DNA of 64,000 nt from JBAOHV01 sp964450685 (GCA_964450685.1 CAYVDN010000002.1:56433-120432); one strand, 5' to 3'. Positions 42,389 through 51,675 are shown, numbered from the stretch's first letter. Made by a program: numbers and translations. Notes: generated from the letters alone by a model not told the origin.

Positions 42389-42626
42389 CGATCTCGTCGG
42401 CGTCGACCGGTACCACCGAGGAGGCGGTACCGCACCAGCGGCACAGCACGGATTCGACGTCCTCGGAGAGGACCTCGGTGTCCTCGACCGAGAGCTCACC
42501 GCCGATCGTGTAATGGTGGAACGCCCGGGTCCGGCGCGTTGTGGTGACCTCGAAGCGGGTCAGGTTTCCGCATGCGGTGCAGCGGTATCGCGTCGGAGCG
42601 ACCTCACCCTGTGCGGCTGTTTCCAT
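42354..42626 (-). CDS. Small zinc-ribbon protein
   Basis: A 90-residue protein with a clear zinc ribbon: CTACG near the N-terminus and CRWCG 45 residues later, four Cys in CxxC pairs. The rest is acidic and Thr-rich. It precedes and overlaps the NYN gene and starts the minus-strand unit with it. It could be a nucleic-acid-binding partner of the NYN protein. The ATG at 42626 has a TACGAT -10 box 6 bases upstream. Confidence 0.78.
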   Translation of the reverse strand: METAAQGEVAPTRYRCTACGNLTRFEVTTTRRTRAFHHYTIGGELSVEDTEVLSEDVESVLCRWCGTASSVVPVDADEIDASDLDPATGS

Positions 42627-42632
42627 GGCCCG

Positions 42633-42638
42633 ATCGTA
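42633..42638 (-). promoter_or_regulatory. -10 box of the zinc-ribbon/NYN/QueG unit
   Basis: TACGAT on the minus strand, 6 bases before ATG 42626. Confidence 0.5.
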
Positions 42639-42687
42639 GCCGGGCTCCTGACCCGTCCCCACCAGGCGCCCAGGCTCGAAGCCGTTT

Positions 42688-43746
42688 TCAGGCAGTGCCG
42701 GCCGCGGCGCGACTCACGGCCACCAGACGGCCCAGGACCCGCAGCGCCGATCCGTCATCGATGCAGGCGGCCGCCCGCTCGACCCCAGCGGCCAGGTCAT
42801 CGACGATGTCGGCCACGACCAGTCCTGCTGCCGCGTTTATCACGACCATGTCCCGCACCGGCCCGGAGTTCCCCTCGAGCACCCGACGAGCCGCTTCTGC
42901 GTTCTCCTCGGGACCCCCGACGGCGAGTTGGTCGATCGTCGATCGGCGCAGACCGACCGACTCGGGCGTGACCTGCAGGCGGGTCAGTTCGTCACCGCGC
43001 ACGACCACCACGTCGGTCGGACCAGTGGTGGTCAGCTCGTCCAGTCCGTCGCCTCCGTGAACCACCCAGGCGTGTTGCATTCCGCGTTGTGCCAGCACCC
43101 CCGGGACAAGGTCCATGAGCCTCGGGTCTGCCACGCCGAGGACCTGCCTGGTCACCCTGCCAGGATGCGACAGCGGTCCGAGCACGTTGAACACGGTCGG
43201 GATGCCCAGCTCGCCCCTGACAGGAGCTACGTGACGCATGGCTGGGTGGAACACCCGGGCGAAGGCGAAGCCGACACCGGCTTCACGGACGCATGCCGCC
43301 ACCGCCGGACCGTCGAGCTCGACCTCGACACCAATCGCTTCGAGCAGGTCGGCCGAGCCCGAGGCAGACGACGCCTTGCGGTTGCCGTGTTTGCAGACCT
43401 TCGCCCCCGCAGCGGCAGCGACCACCGACGCCATGGTCGAGACGTTGAACGCCTGACCGCCCAGAGCGGTGGAACCGCCGGTGCCGACGATGTCGATCGT
43501 GTCGGGGTCGTCCAGCGCAAGGGGTGCAGCCGCGTCGACCATCGCCTGGACCAGGCCTGCGACCTCCTCGGCGGTCTCACCCTTCATTCGCAGCGCCACT
43601 ATGAACGCGGCCAGCTGGGCGTCGGTGGCCTCACCCGCCAGCACCTTGTCGAGCGCGGCACGCGTGACGTCCGAGCGCAGGTCGCGACCTGCTGTCAGTG
43701 TGCGCAGCACTCCTGGCCAAGCGCCGATCTCGGCGAACGCACCCAT
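42688..43746 (-). CDS. trpD: TrpD, anthranilate phosphoribosyltransferase
   Basis: Transfers phosphoribose from PRPP to anthranilate in tryptophan synthesis. It has 352 residues. The PRPP-binding DIVGTGGS (about 84-91), the anthranilate/Mg region CKHGNRKASS, and the FARVFHPAM and NVLGPLSHP motifs are all present. No other trp gene is in the window, so it sits away from a trp operon. A GGAGGG ribosome site precedes ATG 43746. Confidence 0.95.
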   Translation of the reverse strand: MGAFAEIGAWPGVLRTLTAGRDLRSDVTRAALDKVLAGEATDAQLAAFIVALRMKGETAEEVAGLVQAMVDAAAPLALDDPDTIDIVGTGGSTALGGQAFNVSTMASVVAAAAGAKVCKHGNRKASSASGSADLLEAIGVEVELDGPAVAACVREAGVGFAFARVFHPAMRHVAPVRGELGIPTVFNVLGPLSHPGRVTRQVLGVADPRLMDLVPGVLAQRGMQHAWVVHGGDGLDELTTTGPTDVVVVRGDELTRLQVTPESVGLRRSTIDQLAVGGPEENAEAARRVLEGNSGPVRDMVVINAAAGLVVADIVDDLAAGVERAAACIDDGSALRVLGRLVAVSRAAAGTA

Positions 43747-43836
43747 CTGGTCCCTCCTAGTACCGAACGCAGTTCAGTGCGGTTCGGTTCGGCCTGTCTG
43801 CGCTCGGGCGGAGAGCCTTCTCAGCGGATCCGCCGG

Positions 43837-44124
43837 TCACCTGGCGGCGACGCCCAACAACTCGACCCCGACCCCCTCGACCGGGCTGCCCATCGCCCGC
43901 AAGCGGCGGCGACGACGGATGATGCGCTGACGTTCCCGCTCGGTGGCACCACCCCAGATCCCGTTGTGCTCGCGGTTCCCGATCGCGTGCTCCAGGCAGT
44001 CCACCTGGACCGGGCAACTGAAGCAGACCGCTTTGGCCTCGTCGGCCTCCTCGTCCGTGGACGGGTAGAAGACGGTCGGATCGAGCCCCTTGCAGGCAGA
44101 TCGATTCAGCCACTCGTGCTCCAT
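43837..44124 (-). CDS. WhiB-family Fe-S transcriptional regulator
   Basis: Actinobacterial redox-sensitive regulator of 95 residues. Four cysteines bind the 4Fe-4S cluster: Cys11 (SACKG), Cys34 and Cys37 in CFSC, and Cys43 (VDC). GIWGG and the basic helix RERQRIIRRRRRLR follow. Which WhiB subclass it is cannot be told from this alone. The gene is divergent from glpD. A promoter with TTGGAC and CAGAAT precedes it. Confidence 0.95.
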   Translation of the reverse strand: MEHEWLNRSACKGLDPTVFYPSTDEEADEAKAVCFSCPVQVDCLEHAIGNREHNGIWGGATERERQRIIRRRRRLRAMGSPVEGVGVELLGVAAR

Positions 44125-44132
44125 GGCGCCTG

Positions 44133-44162
44133 ATTCTGCCCGTGCTGCCACGCGTTGTCCAA
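44133..44162 (-). promoter_or_regulatory. Predicted whiB promoter
   Basis: On the minus strand -35 TTGGAC (44162-44157), 18-base spacer, -10 CAGAAT (44138-44133), 8 bases before ATG 44124. Confidence 0.45.
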
Positions 44163-44320
44163 GTCACATTCCATGGACACCGTCACCGGTTCGCAACACT
44201 CCTCCCAACACGGATCCTCACTCTGCGTGGTCACGAGTCGAACCTTGGCACACTTTCCGTGGCAATGACTCGGGACCGGTGACACATCTGCAAGGGTGGG
44301 TGACAGCGGCAGGCGACGCG

Positions 44321-44326
44321 TAGGCT
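44321..44326 (+). promoter_or_regulatory. -10 box of glpD
   Basis: TAGGCT lies 6 bases before GTG 44333; the message is probably leaderless. Confidence 0.5.
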
Positions 44327-44332
44327 GGCCCG

Positions 44333-46033
44333 GTGAGCGCACGCCCGTTCGTCCGATCCCGATCACTCGAGTCGCTTCGCGACGACACCTTCGATCTCGT
44401 GGTCGTCGGTGGCGGTGTCACCGGTGCCGGCGTGGTCCTCGACGCCGCCTCCCGCGGACTGCGCGCCGCCCTGATCGAGAGGGACGATTTCGCCTCGGGC
44501 ACGTCGTCCAAGTCGTCAAAGCTCGTCCACGGCGGACTGCGCTACCTCCAGCAGGGTGAGATCGGACTCGTGTACGAAGCACTGGCCGAGAGGCAGCGAC
44601 TGCTGCGCAACGCGCCCCACCTTGTGCGTCCCCTCCCCTTCCTCATACCCATGTTCGGCAAGGGCGGTGTGGTCCCTGCCAAGATCGCCCGCCTGCTCGG
44701 CTCGGCGATGTGGGGCTACGACCTGACAGGTGGACTGCGCATCGGCAAGCGCCACCAGCGCCTCGACCACGATGACGCGCTCGCCTACATGCCGACGTTG
44801 CCGTCTGACCGCCTCGTGTCGGCATACCTGTACTACGACGCCGCAGCGGACGACGCCCGCCTGGTGCTCACGATCCTGCGCACCGCTGCGCTGGAACACG
44901 GAGCGACCATCGCCAACCGGGTAGCCGCCGTCGGGCTCAGGAAGGATGCAGGCGGTCGCACCGACGGTGTCGAAGTGCGTGCGGACGGCGACGAGTTCAC
45001 AGTTCGCGCCCATGCGGTCGTCAACGCCGCTGGCGTCTGGTCCGACGACGTCCGAACAATGGACGAGGGTGTCGACCCCGACTCGATCCGACCCGCCAAG
45101 GGGATCCACATCACGGTTCCGTGGTCCAAGGTCCGCAACACCGTCGCGGCGGTCATTCCGGTGCCCAAGGACCGTCGTTCGGTGTTCGTCATCCCGCAAG
45201 GCGATCTCACCTACATCGGCACCACCGACACCGACTACGACGGCCCGCTCGACGACCCCCAGTGCAGCGCTGAGGACGTCGAGTACCTGCTCGACGCGAT
45301 CAACGCATCGAGCACCGAGACCCTCACGGTCGACGACGTCGTGGGGACCTGGGCCGGTCTGCGTCCGCTGGTCAAGGCTGCCTCCAGCGGCCGTACCGCT
45401 GACCTGTCACGTCGCCACAAGGTGGCGCGTTCCCGTTCGGGCGTCGTCACGATCACCGGCGGCAAGCTCACCACCTACCGGGAGATGGCGGCCGACACAG
45501 TCGATGCCGTCGTCGACGACGTGCTCACGCTCCGCCCGGGATCGACCCAGGTCGGCCGGTCCGTGACGAAGAACCTGCGCCTCCGCGGGACAGACGGCTT
45601 CGACACGCTCGACGCGACAACAGCGATCCACCCGGAGATCCCACGTGAACTCCGCGACCACCTGGGGGGCCGTTACGGCGGCGAGGCACGCCTGCTGATG
45701 GCTGCGATCCACGACGATCCCTCGCTCGGCGAGCCACTCGTACCGGGCCTCCCGTACGTGCGAGCCGAAGCACTGTTCGCAGTGCGCCACGAGATGGCGA
45801 CCTCGGTCGACGACGTGCTGTCGCGACGCACACGCGCACGACTGCTGGGCCGAGACGACTCCGGTGACGCCGCCGCAGCGGTGGCGGAACTGATCGCCGG
45901 CGAGTTGGGCTGGTCGGCCGAAGAAGCGGCAGAGTCGGTCGCCGAGTACCGCAGCATGCTCGAACACGAGCGCAGCGCTGCCGGGCTTCCCGAAACCCAC
46001 TTGGCCGGCCTGATAGCCGCTGACACCATCTGA
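44333..46033 (+). CDS. glpD: GlpD, FAD-dependent glycerol-3-phosphate dehydrogenase
   Basis: Membrane-associated flavoenzyme oxidising glycerol 3-phosphate to DHAP and passing electrons to quinone. It has 566 residues. The FAD-binding VVVGGGVTGAGVVLDAASRG lies near residues 23-42, followed by DFASGTSSKSSKLVHGGLRYL (a GlpD signature), AKGIHITVPW, IGTTDTDYDG, and GGKLTTYR. It matches the glpK upstream in function. It starts 208 bases from the divergent whiB gene. Confidence 0.95.
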   Translation: MSARPFVRSRSLESLRDDTFDLVVVGGGVTGAGVVLDAASRGLRAALIERDDFASGTSSKSSKLVHGGLRYLQQGEIGLVYEALAERQRLLRNAPHLVRPLPFLIPMFGKGGVVPAKIARLLGSAMWGYDLTGGLRIGKRHQRLDHDDALAYMPTLPSDRLVSAYLYYDAAADDARLVLTILRTAALEHGATIANRVAAVGLRKDAGGRTDGVEVRADGDEFTVRAHAVVNAAGVWSDDVRTMDEGVDPDSIRPAKGIHITVPWSKVRNTVAAVIPVPKDRRSVFVIPQGDLTYIGTTDTDYDGPLDDPQCSAEDVEYLLDAINASSTETLTVDDVVGTWAGLRPLVKAASSGRTADLSRRHKVARSRSGVVTITGGKLTTYREMAADTVDAVVDDVLTLRPGSTQVGRSVTKNLRLRGTDGFDTLDATTAIHPEIPRELRDHLGGRYGGEARLLMAAIHDDPSLGEPLVPGLPYVRAEALFAVRHEMATSVDDVLSRRTRARLLGRDDSGDAAAAVAELIAGELGWSAEEAAESVAEYRSMLEHERSAAGLPETHLAGLIAADTI

Positions 46034-46055
46034 GCCGGAGTCGCAGGCCGGCCAC

Positions 46056-46061
46056 TAGCCT
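46056..46061 (+). promoter_or_regulatory. -10 box of the AGPS-like operon
   Basis: TAGCCT lies 8 bases before ATG 46070, in the gap after glpD. Confidence 0.45.
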
Positions 46062-46069
46062 CCGCGGCC

Positions 46070-47611
46070 ATGGAACTCGGGCCAGGTGCACCCACTCCTC
46101 CGATCCCGATTGCCGGGGGGCCGGCGGCGGCCACACCGCGCCGCCTCGGTTCTCACGTCGGGGTGACGGACCGGGTGCTGAGCGAACTGCGCGGCGTCTG
46201 TGAAGAGGTAATCGACGACCCCGAGGTCACAGGCGAGGCGAGCCGTGACTGGTGGCCACTGGCGATGACATGGGCGTTGCGGGGCCAAGTCGCAGCCCGC
46301 GCTGCCGTGGTGGCCCGACCCAGCGACGTCGATCAGGTATCAGCCGTCCTGAGTCTCTGCGACCGCGTCGGCATTCCAGTCACCGCCGCGGGAGGACGTT
46401 CGGGGGTGTGCGGCGCATCGGTCCCGCTCTACGGCGGCGTGCTGCTCGATCTGTGCTCGTTGTCGGGCATCCGTGACGTGGACGACACCTCGCTCATCGT
46501 GGACGTAGGGGCCGGCACGTTCGGGGACCACTTCGAACACCAGCTGCGCGAGCAGCACGGGCTGACCTGCGGACACTTCCCGCAGTCGATGGCTCTGTCC
46601 ACCGTCGGTGGGTGGCTCGCGTGTCGCGGCGCCGGGCAGATGTCGACCCGCTACGGCAAGATCGAGGACATCGTCGTCGGCTTGGACGTGGTGCTCGCTG
46701 ACGGTCGCACCATGCACACCGGAGGACATCCCGCAGCAGCCACCGGACCGGACCTGACGCAGCTGTTCGTCGGCTCCGAGGGAACGCTCGGCGTGATCAC
46801 AGGAGCCCGCCTCCGGGCGCACCCGGCGCCCACCTACACACGGCAGGCGGTCTGGTCGACAGCCGGCTTCGCCGACGGGCTGGACCTGTGCCGGCGCATC
46901 CTCCGCCGCGGAGCCACCCCGGCTGTGCTCCGCCTCTACGACGGAGTCGAATCGGACCGCAACTACGGAGTCGGGACAGACCGCAACGTCGTGATAGTCC
47001 GCGACGAAGGCGACCCACATCTGGTCGACGCTGTATTCGCCGTCGTCGAGGAGGAGGCCCGCTCGACAAACGACGGCGCCGAACGCCTCGACGACTCGAT
47101 CGCGGATCGTTGGATGTCCCATCGAAACGACGTGGCGGTGCTGGAGAAGCTGATCACCGACGGACTGGTCGTAGACACGATGGAGGTCTCGGGCCCGTGG
47201 TCCGTGCTACCAGGTGCCTACGAGGCCGCGTGCGCTGCGATCGAGGCGGTCGACGGCAACCTGGCCGTGTCGGCGCACTGCAGCCACAGCTACGCCGAGG
47301 GCGGCTGCCTCTACTTCACCTTTGCGGGCAAGCCACCCGAGCGCGACTCCGAGGACCGCCCCACACCCGAGGGTGTGGAGCGGTACTACCGGGGGGTGTG
47401 GGACGCCGGTACCCGGGCGGTGCTGGCCGCCGGCGGTTCGCTGTCGCACCACCACGGCATCGGACTCAACCGCGGGCGGTACATGGCCGAGGCGCTCGGT
47501 GCCGGGTTCGATGTCCTCGGGGAGATCAAGCGGGCACTCGACCCGAACGGCATCCTCAACCCCGCGAAGCTGGGCCTGGCCTCGGCCTTCGGTCCAGTGG
47601 GGCTCCCGTGA
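46070..47611 (+). CDS. Alkyl-DHAP synthase-like FAD-linked oxidase
   Basis: A 513-residue flavoprotein of the VAO/PCMH family. The N-terminal FAD domain has PVTAAGGRSGVCGASVP, FGDHFE, CRGAGQMSTRYGKIED and FVGSEGTLGVIT. The C-terminal substrate domain has SAHCSHSYAEGGCLYFTF and the SLSHHHGIG segment found in alkyldihydroxyacetonephosphate synthases (AGPS). GlcD/D-lactate dehydrogenase is the alternative but lacks that HHHG block. Together with GlpD and an FGGY kinase it suggests glycerol-phosphate or ether-lipid metabolism. The reaction here is inferred. Confidence 0.82.
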   Translation: MELGPGAPTPPIPIAGGPAAATPRRLGSHVGVTDRVLSELRGVCEEVIDDPEVTGEASRDWWPLAMTWALRGQVAARAAVVARPSDVDQVSAVLSLCDRVGIPVTAAGGRSGVCGASVPLYGGVLLDLCSLSGIRDVDDTSLIVDVGAGTFGDHFEHQLREQHGLTCGHFPQSMALSTVGGWLACRGAGQMSTRYGKIEDIVVGLDVVLADGRTMHTGGHPAAATGPDLTQLFVGSEGTLGVITGARLRAHPAPTYTRQAVWSTAGFADGLDLCRRILRRGATPAVLRLYDGVESDRNYGVGTDRNVVIVRDEGDPHLVDAVFAVVEEEARSTNDGAERLDDSIADRWMSHRNDVAVLEKLITDGLVVDTMEVSGPWSVLPGAYEAACAAIEAVDGNLAVSAHCSHSYAEGGCLYFTFAGKPPERDSEDRPTPEGVERYYRGVWDAGTRAVLAAGGSLSHHHGIGLNRGRYMAEALGAGFDVLGEIKRALDPNGILNPAKLGLASAFGPVGLP

Positions 47612-48039
47612 ACGACCTTGCGCTCGCCGACCTGACGCCTGGCCAGGCCCTCTGGCGCGGGACGATCACAGCTCTCGTGGTCGTGTTCCCGGTGGCAGTG
47701 CTCAACAACCTCGTCGCCTCGGGCGACGGCGAGGGTTCGCCGCTGGTTCTCCTCTTCTATGCCTTGATCCTGCTGGGCGGGGCTTCGGGTGGTTGGGCGG
47801 TCGTACGCCTCTCGTCGCGGGCGCGACTGACGCATGCTGCAGCCGCCGGCGCGCTGGCGTACGCGATCGCACAGGGCATCGGGGTGGTTCTCCGACTGCT
47901 GCGCGGCGAGTCGCTCAGCTGGGTCGCGTACCCGTTCCTGGCGCTGATGATGGCCTGCTGCGGGATGCTCGGCGGCGTGTTCGCCCGCCGTTGGCAGCAA
48001 CAACACGGCGCAGCCGGAAGTGAAGAGGGAGGGAACTGA
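47608..48039 (+). CDS. Small membrane protein
   Basis: A 143-residue protein of about four hydrophobic segments (about 18-37, 45-65, 76-97, 104-124) separated by short Arg-rich loops, with a polar tail. No family recognised. It overlaps the AGPS-like gene (GTGA) and the following kinase (TGATG), so it belongs to that operon. Whether it is part of an envelope lipid pathway is only suggested by position. Confidence 0.78.
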   Translation: MNDLALADLTPGQALWRGTITALVVVFPVAVLNNLVASGDGEGSPLVLLFYALILLGGASGGWAVVRLSSRARLTHAAAAGALAYAIAQGIGVVLRLLRGESLSWVAYPFLALMMACCGMLGGVFARRWQQQHGAAGSEEGGN

Positions 48040-49490
48040 TGGCGATCCTCGTCATCGACGCCGGCACGAGCAGTGTCCGCGCCGCAGTCGTGGGGCCGGA
48101 CGCCACGGTCCACCACGAAGTGCACCGCACGACTCTGCCCGACAGTCCGATGCCGGGCCTGGTCGAGTTCGACGCGTTGGTCTACGCCGACGCCGCTCTG
48201 TCCTCGGCCCGAGAGGTCATGGCCGCCTATGACGGCGCGTTCGGCCCGGTCCAAGGGGTCGGGATCAGCAACCAGCGCGCTTCGACGGTGCTGTGGGACC
48301 GCTCCAGCGGAGAGCCGGTCGCCCCGGCGCTCGGCTGGCAGGACCTGCGCACGGTCGGCGACTGCTTGGTGTTGAACTCCGAGGGTTTCCGCCAGGCACC
48401 CAACCTGTCGGCCACCAAGCTCGCCCACCTGCTCGACGCCCACGACCCGCAACGCTCCCGCGACCTCTGCTTCGGCACGCTCGACAGCTGGCTCGTCTGG
48501 CAGCTGACCGAGGGATATGTCCACGTGTCCGACCAGACGAACGCTGCGCTGTGGGGTCTGCTCACCCCTGAGGCCGACCGCTACGACATGGCGCTGCTCG
48601 ACCGGCTCCGCATACCGGAGTCGATCCTTCCCACCGTCGTCGACTCGAGCGGAGTCGTCGGCGAGGCCACCGCGTTGCCCGGTTCACCGCCGATCTGCGG
48701 ACTCGCGGGCGACCAGCAGGCGTCGCTGATCGGACAGGCGTGCGTGGAGCCGGGACTCGCCAAGATCACGTTCGGCACCGGTGGCATGCTCGACGTGTGC
48801 GTGGGACCACGACCGCAGTTCACCACCCGCGGGCCTGGCGGCACGTTCCCGATCGTCTGCTGGCGCAAGGACGGTACCCCCACCTGGGGGGTCGAGGCCG
48901 TCATGTTGTCCGCTGGCACGAACGTCGAGTGGCTCCGCGACGATCTGGGCCTGATCCCCGACGCTGCATCGTCGGCCGAGGTCGCGGCGTCGGTACCGGA
49001 CTCCGACGGAGTCACCTATGTTCCCGCCCTTCTCGGGCTCGGCAGTCCGATCTGGGACTACGGGGCACGTGGTGCCCTGCTCGGACTGACCCGTGGGACC
49101 ACTGCCGCTCACGTCGTGCGGGCCGTGCTCGAAGGGGTCGCGCAGCGCGGCGCCGACCTGGTCGACGCCGCCGAGGTCGACGGGTCCCTGCGCCTGGACG
49201 CCTTGCGGGTCGATGGCGGCATGTCCGCGAACCCGGTCTTCGTCCAGGCGCTCGCTGATGCCACGCAGCGGCCCATCGAGGTGTCGCCGGTGGTGGAGGC
49301 GACGACGCTCGGCGCTGGGTTCCTGGCAGGCCTGGCCACAGGCATGTGGGGCAGATGGGCCGACATCGCGGCGACCTGGGCGCCGCGAACCCGGGTCGAG
49401 CCCGTCCGGACGACCGACCGGGACCTCTGGAGCCAGGCGGTGGAACGCTCACGCGAGTGGTTCGCCGACCTGTCCGCGCTGGATTTCTGA
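48039..49490 (+). CDS. FGGY-family carbohydrate kinase (glycerol kinase-like)
   Basis: A 483-residue FGGY kinase. Phosphate-binding IDAGTSSVRAAVV, GLAGDQQASLIGQ and the C-terminal RVDGGMSANPVFVQALAD are present. In the substrate region it reads SNQRASTVLWD where glycerol kinases have QRET, so the Glu that binds glycerol in GlpK is replaced by Ala; the Trp of GWQDLR is kept. The substrate is thus probably not plain glycerol. It is the last gene of the AGPS-like operon, with a one-base TGATG overlap. Confidence 0.85.
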   Translation: MAILVIDAGTSSVRAAVVGPDATVHHEVHRTTLPDSPMPGLVEFDALVYADAALSSAREVMAAYDGAFGPVQGVGISNQRASTVLWDRSSGEPVAPALGWQDLRTVGDCLVLNSEGFRQAPNLSATKLAHLLDAHDPQRSRDLCFGTLDSWLVWQLTEGYVHVSDQTNAALWGLLTPEADRYDMALLDRLRIPESILPTVVDSSGVVGEATALPGSPPICGLAGDQQASLIGQACVEPGLAKITFGTGGMLDVCVGPRPQFTTRGPGGTFPIVCWRKDGTPTWGVEAVMLSAGTNVEWLRDDLGLIPDAASSAEVAASVPDSDGVTYVPALLGLGSPIWDYGARGALLGLTRGTTAAHVVRAVLEGVAQRGADLVDAAEVDGSLRLDALRVDGGMSANPVFVQALADATQRPIEVSPVVEATTLGAGFLAGLATGMWGRWADIAATWAPRTRVEPVRTTDRDLWSQAVERSREWFADLSALDF

Positions 49491-49578
49491 CCCACAACCT
49501 GGGCCGAACGGTTCATTCCTCTGGTGCGCTGGTCCCGACGCGCTAAACGACGGGATCGGATGTGTCGTAGGTGGATAC

Positions 49579-49770
49579 ATGAACGCCACCTGCACCAACG
49601 CCACAGTCTCGGCCGCCGAGCTCCGCGACGCGGAGTGGTCGACCACAGCAGATGCCGCCGGTCCGATCCTGCGTCGAGCCGCTGCGGGAGCCGTGCTCCC
49701 TGGCGGCATGGTCCAGATCAGCTTCGATCAGGAGCGCGGCGAGTACGTGCTCGGCCTGACCGAGCACTGA
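49579..49770 (+). CDS. Small hypothetical protein
   Basis: A 63-residue protein starting MNATCTNATVSAAELRD and ending VQISFDQERGEYVLGLTEH. The AGGTGG ribosome site before ATG 49579 and coding-like composition support it. No signal, membrane segment or known domain is seen. It follows the FGGY kinase by 88 bases and converges on a small membrane protein gene. A chance ORF remains possible. Confidence 0.5.
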   Translation: MNATCTNATVSAAELRDAEWSTTADAAGPILRRAAAGAVLPGGMVQISFDQERGEYVLGLTEH

Positions 49771-49794
49771 GAGGTCCTCGAACGCTCAGACCGC

Positions 49795-50088
49795 CTAGCT
49801 GGCGCTCGCCTGGCGCTGACGGGCCTGCTGGCCGCCACCGAACCAGGATCCCAGGTCGAAGAGGAATCCGAGCGCCACGATGAACCACCCGATGCCCTTG
49901 ACCCCTCCGATGGGCGCGTAGCAGAGGGCGTAGAACACGGTCGTGTACGGCAGGAACACGAAGCCGAGCGCTCCGACCATGAACGACGGCATCGCGATCG
50001 ACAGCCTGTCGGTGAACACCTGCATGATCACCAGGGCGAAGCGTGGCGACAGCCACGCCAGCAGAGCGATCACACATCCACAACCCAT
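49795..50088 (-). CDS. Small membrane protein
   Basis: A 97-residue protein with three hydrophobic segments (about 3-24, 32-55, 62-83) and a Gln/Gly/Ser tail. A strong GAGGAGG ribosome site precedes ATG 50088. The family is not recognised beyond a general actinobacterial membrane protein look. It is divergent from the RNase P RNA gene. Confidence 0.75.
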   Translation of the reverse strand: MGCGCVIALLAWLSPRFALVIMQVFTDRLSIAMPSFMVGALGFVFLPYTTVFYALCYAPIGGVKGIGWFIVALGFLFDLGSWFGGGQQARQRQASAS

Positions 50089-50161
50089 GACCTACCTCCT
50101 CGACGGGACATTCCTAGCCGACCTCGGCATCCCCGAGTGCGTGAAAGTGGCAGCGGAGCGC

Positions 50162-50167
50162 GACAAT
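50162..50167 (+). promoter_or_regulatory. -10 box of the RNase P RNA gene
   Basis: GACAAT lies exactly 6 bases before position 50174, where the P1 helix of the RNase P RNA begins. As the RNA 5' end is set by structure, this fixes a usable -10 to +1 spacing for the window. Confidence 0.6.
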
Positions 50168-50173
50168 GACAGC

Positions 50174-50564
<391 letters not shown>

Positions 50565-50577
50565 ACTACCGGCCGTT

Positions 50578-50593
50578 CCTGGCTCCCAGGTTT
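50578..50593 (+). terminator. Possible rnpB terminator
   Basis: CCTGG-CTC-CCAGG followed by TTT begins 14 bases after the RNA end. The stem is only 5 bp and the T-run is short, so the call is weak. Confidence 0.4.
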
Positions 50594-50607
50594 CCGAAGC
50601 GCAGCTC

Positions 50608-51675
50608 TCAGAGCGCTGTGCCGTGACCGTAGGCGGCACGGGCCAGACGTTCGAGATCGTCCGCCGTGAGCAATGGAGCGGTTGTGGCTCCCCGGCCCTT
50701 GAGTTGTCTCCTCCAACGCTCCGGGACGGCGTCGACTCCCCAACGGGCGCCGAGCATCGACCCGGCGATGGCCGCGACGGTGTCGGTGTCACCACCCGCG
50801 CGAACAGCTGTCTCGAGCGCCAACTGCAGGTGTCCCGCAGGGATCGAGCCCTCCGGCACCGGGGTCGAACAGATGGCCGACAGCGCAGCCTGGAAGGCGT
50901 GCACGACCCACCCGTTCTTGTCGAAGTCGGTCGGCACGGAGCGGGCCGCAGCCTCGATCAGCTCAGCCCAGCGGGACCGGCGCTCCTCGGGCAGCCACAC
51001 GAGAGCAGCGTGCAGCGGAGCGGTCCAGTCCCATGCCTGGCTCCCGGCCGGTGCCGTGTGGATCGTGTGATCGATCGCGACCGACCAGAGCACGCACGCG
51101 TCCAGACAGTCGGGATCGGCGTGGGTCAGCTCCGACATCTGGACCGCCAACCCGGCCACACCTTCGGGGTCGCCCGGACGGGAAAGAGCAACCGGCCCTG
51201 TCCGCATCAGCGAGCCGTTGCCGCCAGCGCCGTTCGGGTGATCGGCGAACTGCGCGAGCGCAGCTTCTCTCAGTGGCTCGGAGCGGGCCAGCACCGCCCG
51301 CGTCGAGTTGCCGACGTCCGGCGGCCCGCTGCGGTACCAGGTCCTGAACGCGGCCTCGACCTGCGCCACATCAGCGACTCCCTTGGCCAGAACCTCCAGC
51401 ATGCACAGCGACATCTGCGTGTCGTCAGTCCATTCACCGGGGGCCCAGTTGAACACGCCGCCGCCGACCATGCCCACCGGTTGGTCGGCGCTCATCGCCG
51501 GGCCGAACTCGTAGCCGGCGCCCAACGCGTCTCCGGCGGCGGACGCCATGATCACCCCGACAGCTCTGCCGGAAGTGACAGCGCCGCTGGTGTGGCAATC
51601 GGCCTCCACCCCCGATCCACCGGGGCTGGGGTCGCGAGCGGGGTCGCCACCAGCGGTGGCGTGAGCATGTTCCAT
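50608..51675 (-). CDS. ADP-ribosylglycohydrolase family protein
   Basis: A 355-residue DraG/ARH-like hydrolase that would cleave ADP-ribose from a target. Metal-binding motifs are present: GDALG early (about 48), WTDDTQMS, GGNGSLMRTGP, ELTHAD and the late GGDTDTVAAIAGSMLGARWG. The first 35 residues are a polar extension. No ADP-ribosyltransferase or nitrogenase gene is near, so the target is unknown. A strong purine-rich ribosome site precedes ATG 51675. It converges on the RNase P RNA gene and diverges from the LOG gene. Confidence 0.88.
   Translation of the reverse strand: MEHAHATAGGDPARDPSPGGSGVEADCHTSGAVTSGRAVGVIMASAAGDALGAGYEFGPAMSADQPVGMVGGGVFNWAPGEWTDDTQMSLCMLEVLAKGVADVAQVEAAFRTWYRSGPPDVGNSTRAVLARSEPLREAALAQFADHPNGAGGNGSLMRTGPVALSRPGDPEGVAGLAVQMSELTHADPDCLDACVLWSVAIDHTIHTAPAGSQAWDWTAPLHAALVWLPEERRSRWAELIEAAARSVPTDFDKNGWVVHAFQAALSAICSTPVPEGSIPAGHLQLALETAVRAGGDTDTVAAIAGSMLGARWGVDAVPERWRRQLKGRGATTAPLLTADDLERLARAAYGHGTAL

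Noticed and set aside
44180..44285. Distant GTCACCGG / CCGGTGAC pair between whiB and glpD
   Set aside because: Eight to nine GC-rich bases about 95 bases apart are expected by chance in this composition.
46070..47611. Flavoprotein considered as glycolate or D-lactate dehydrogenase (GlcD)
   Set aside because: The SLSHHHGIG block and length fit alkyl-DHAP synthases better; kept only as an alternative.
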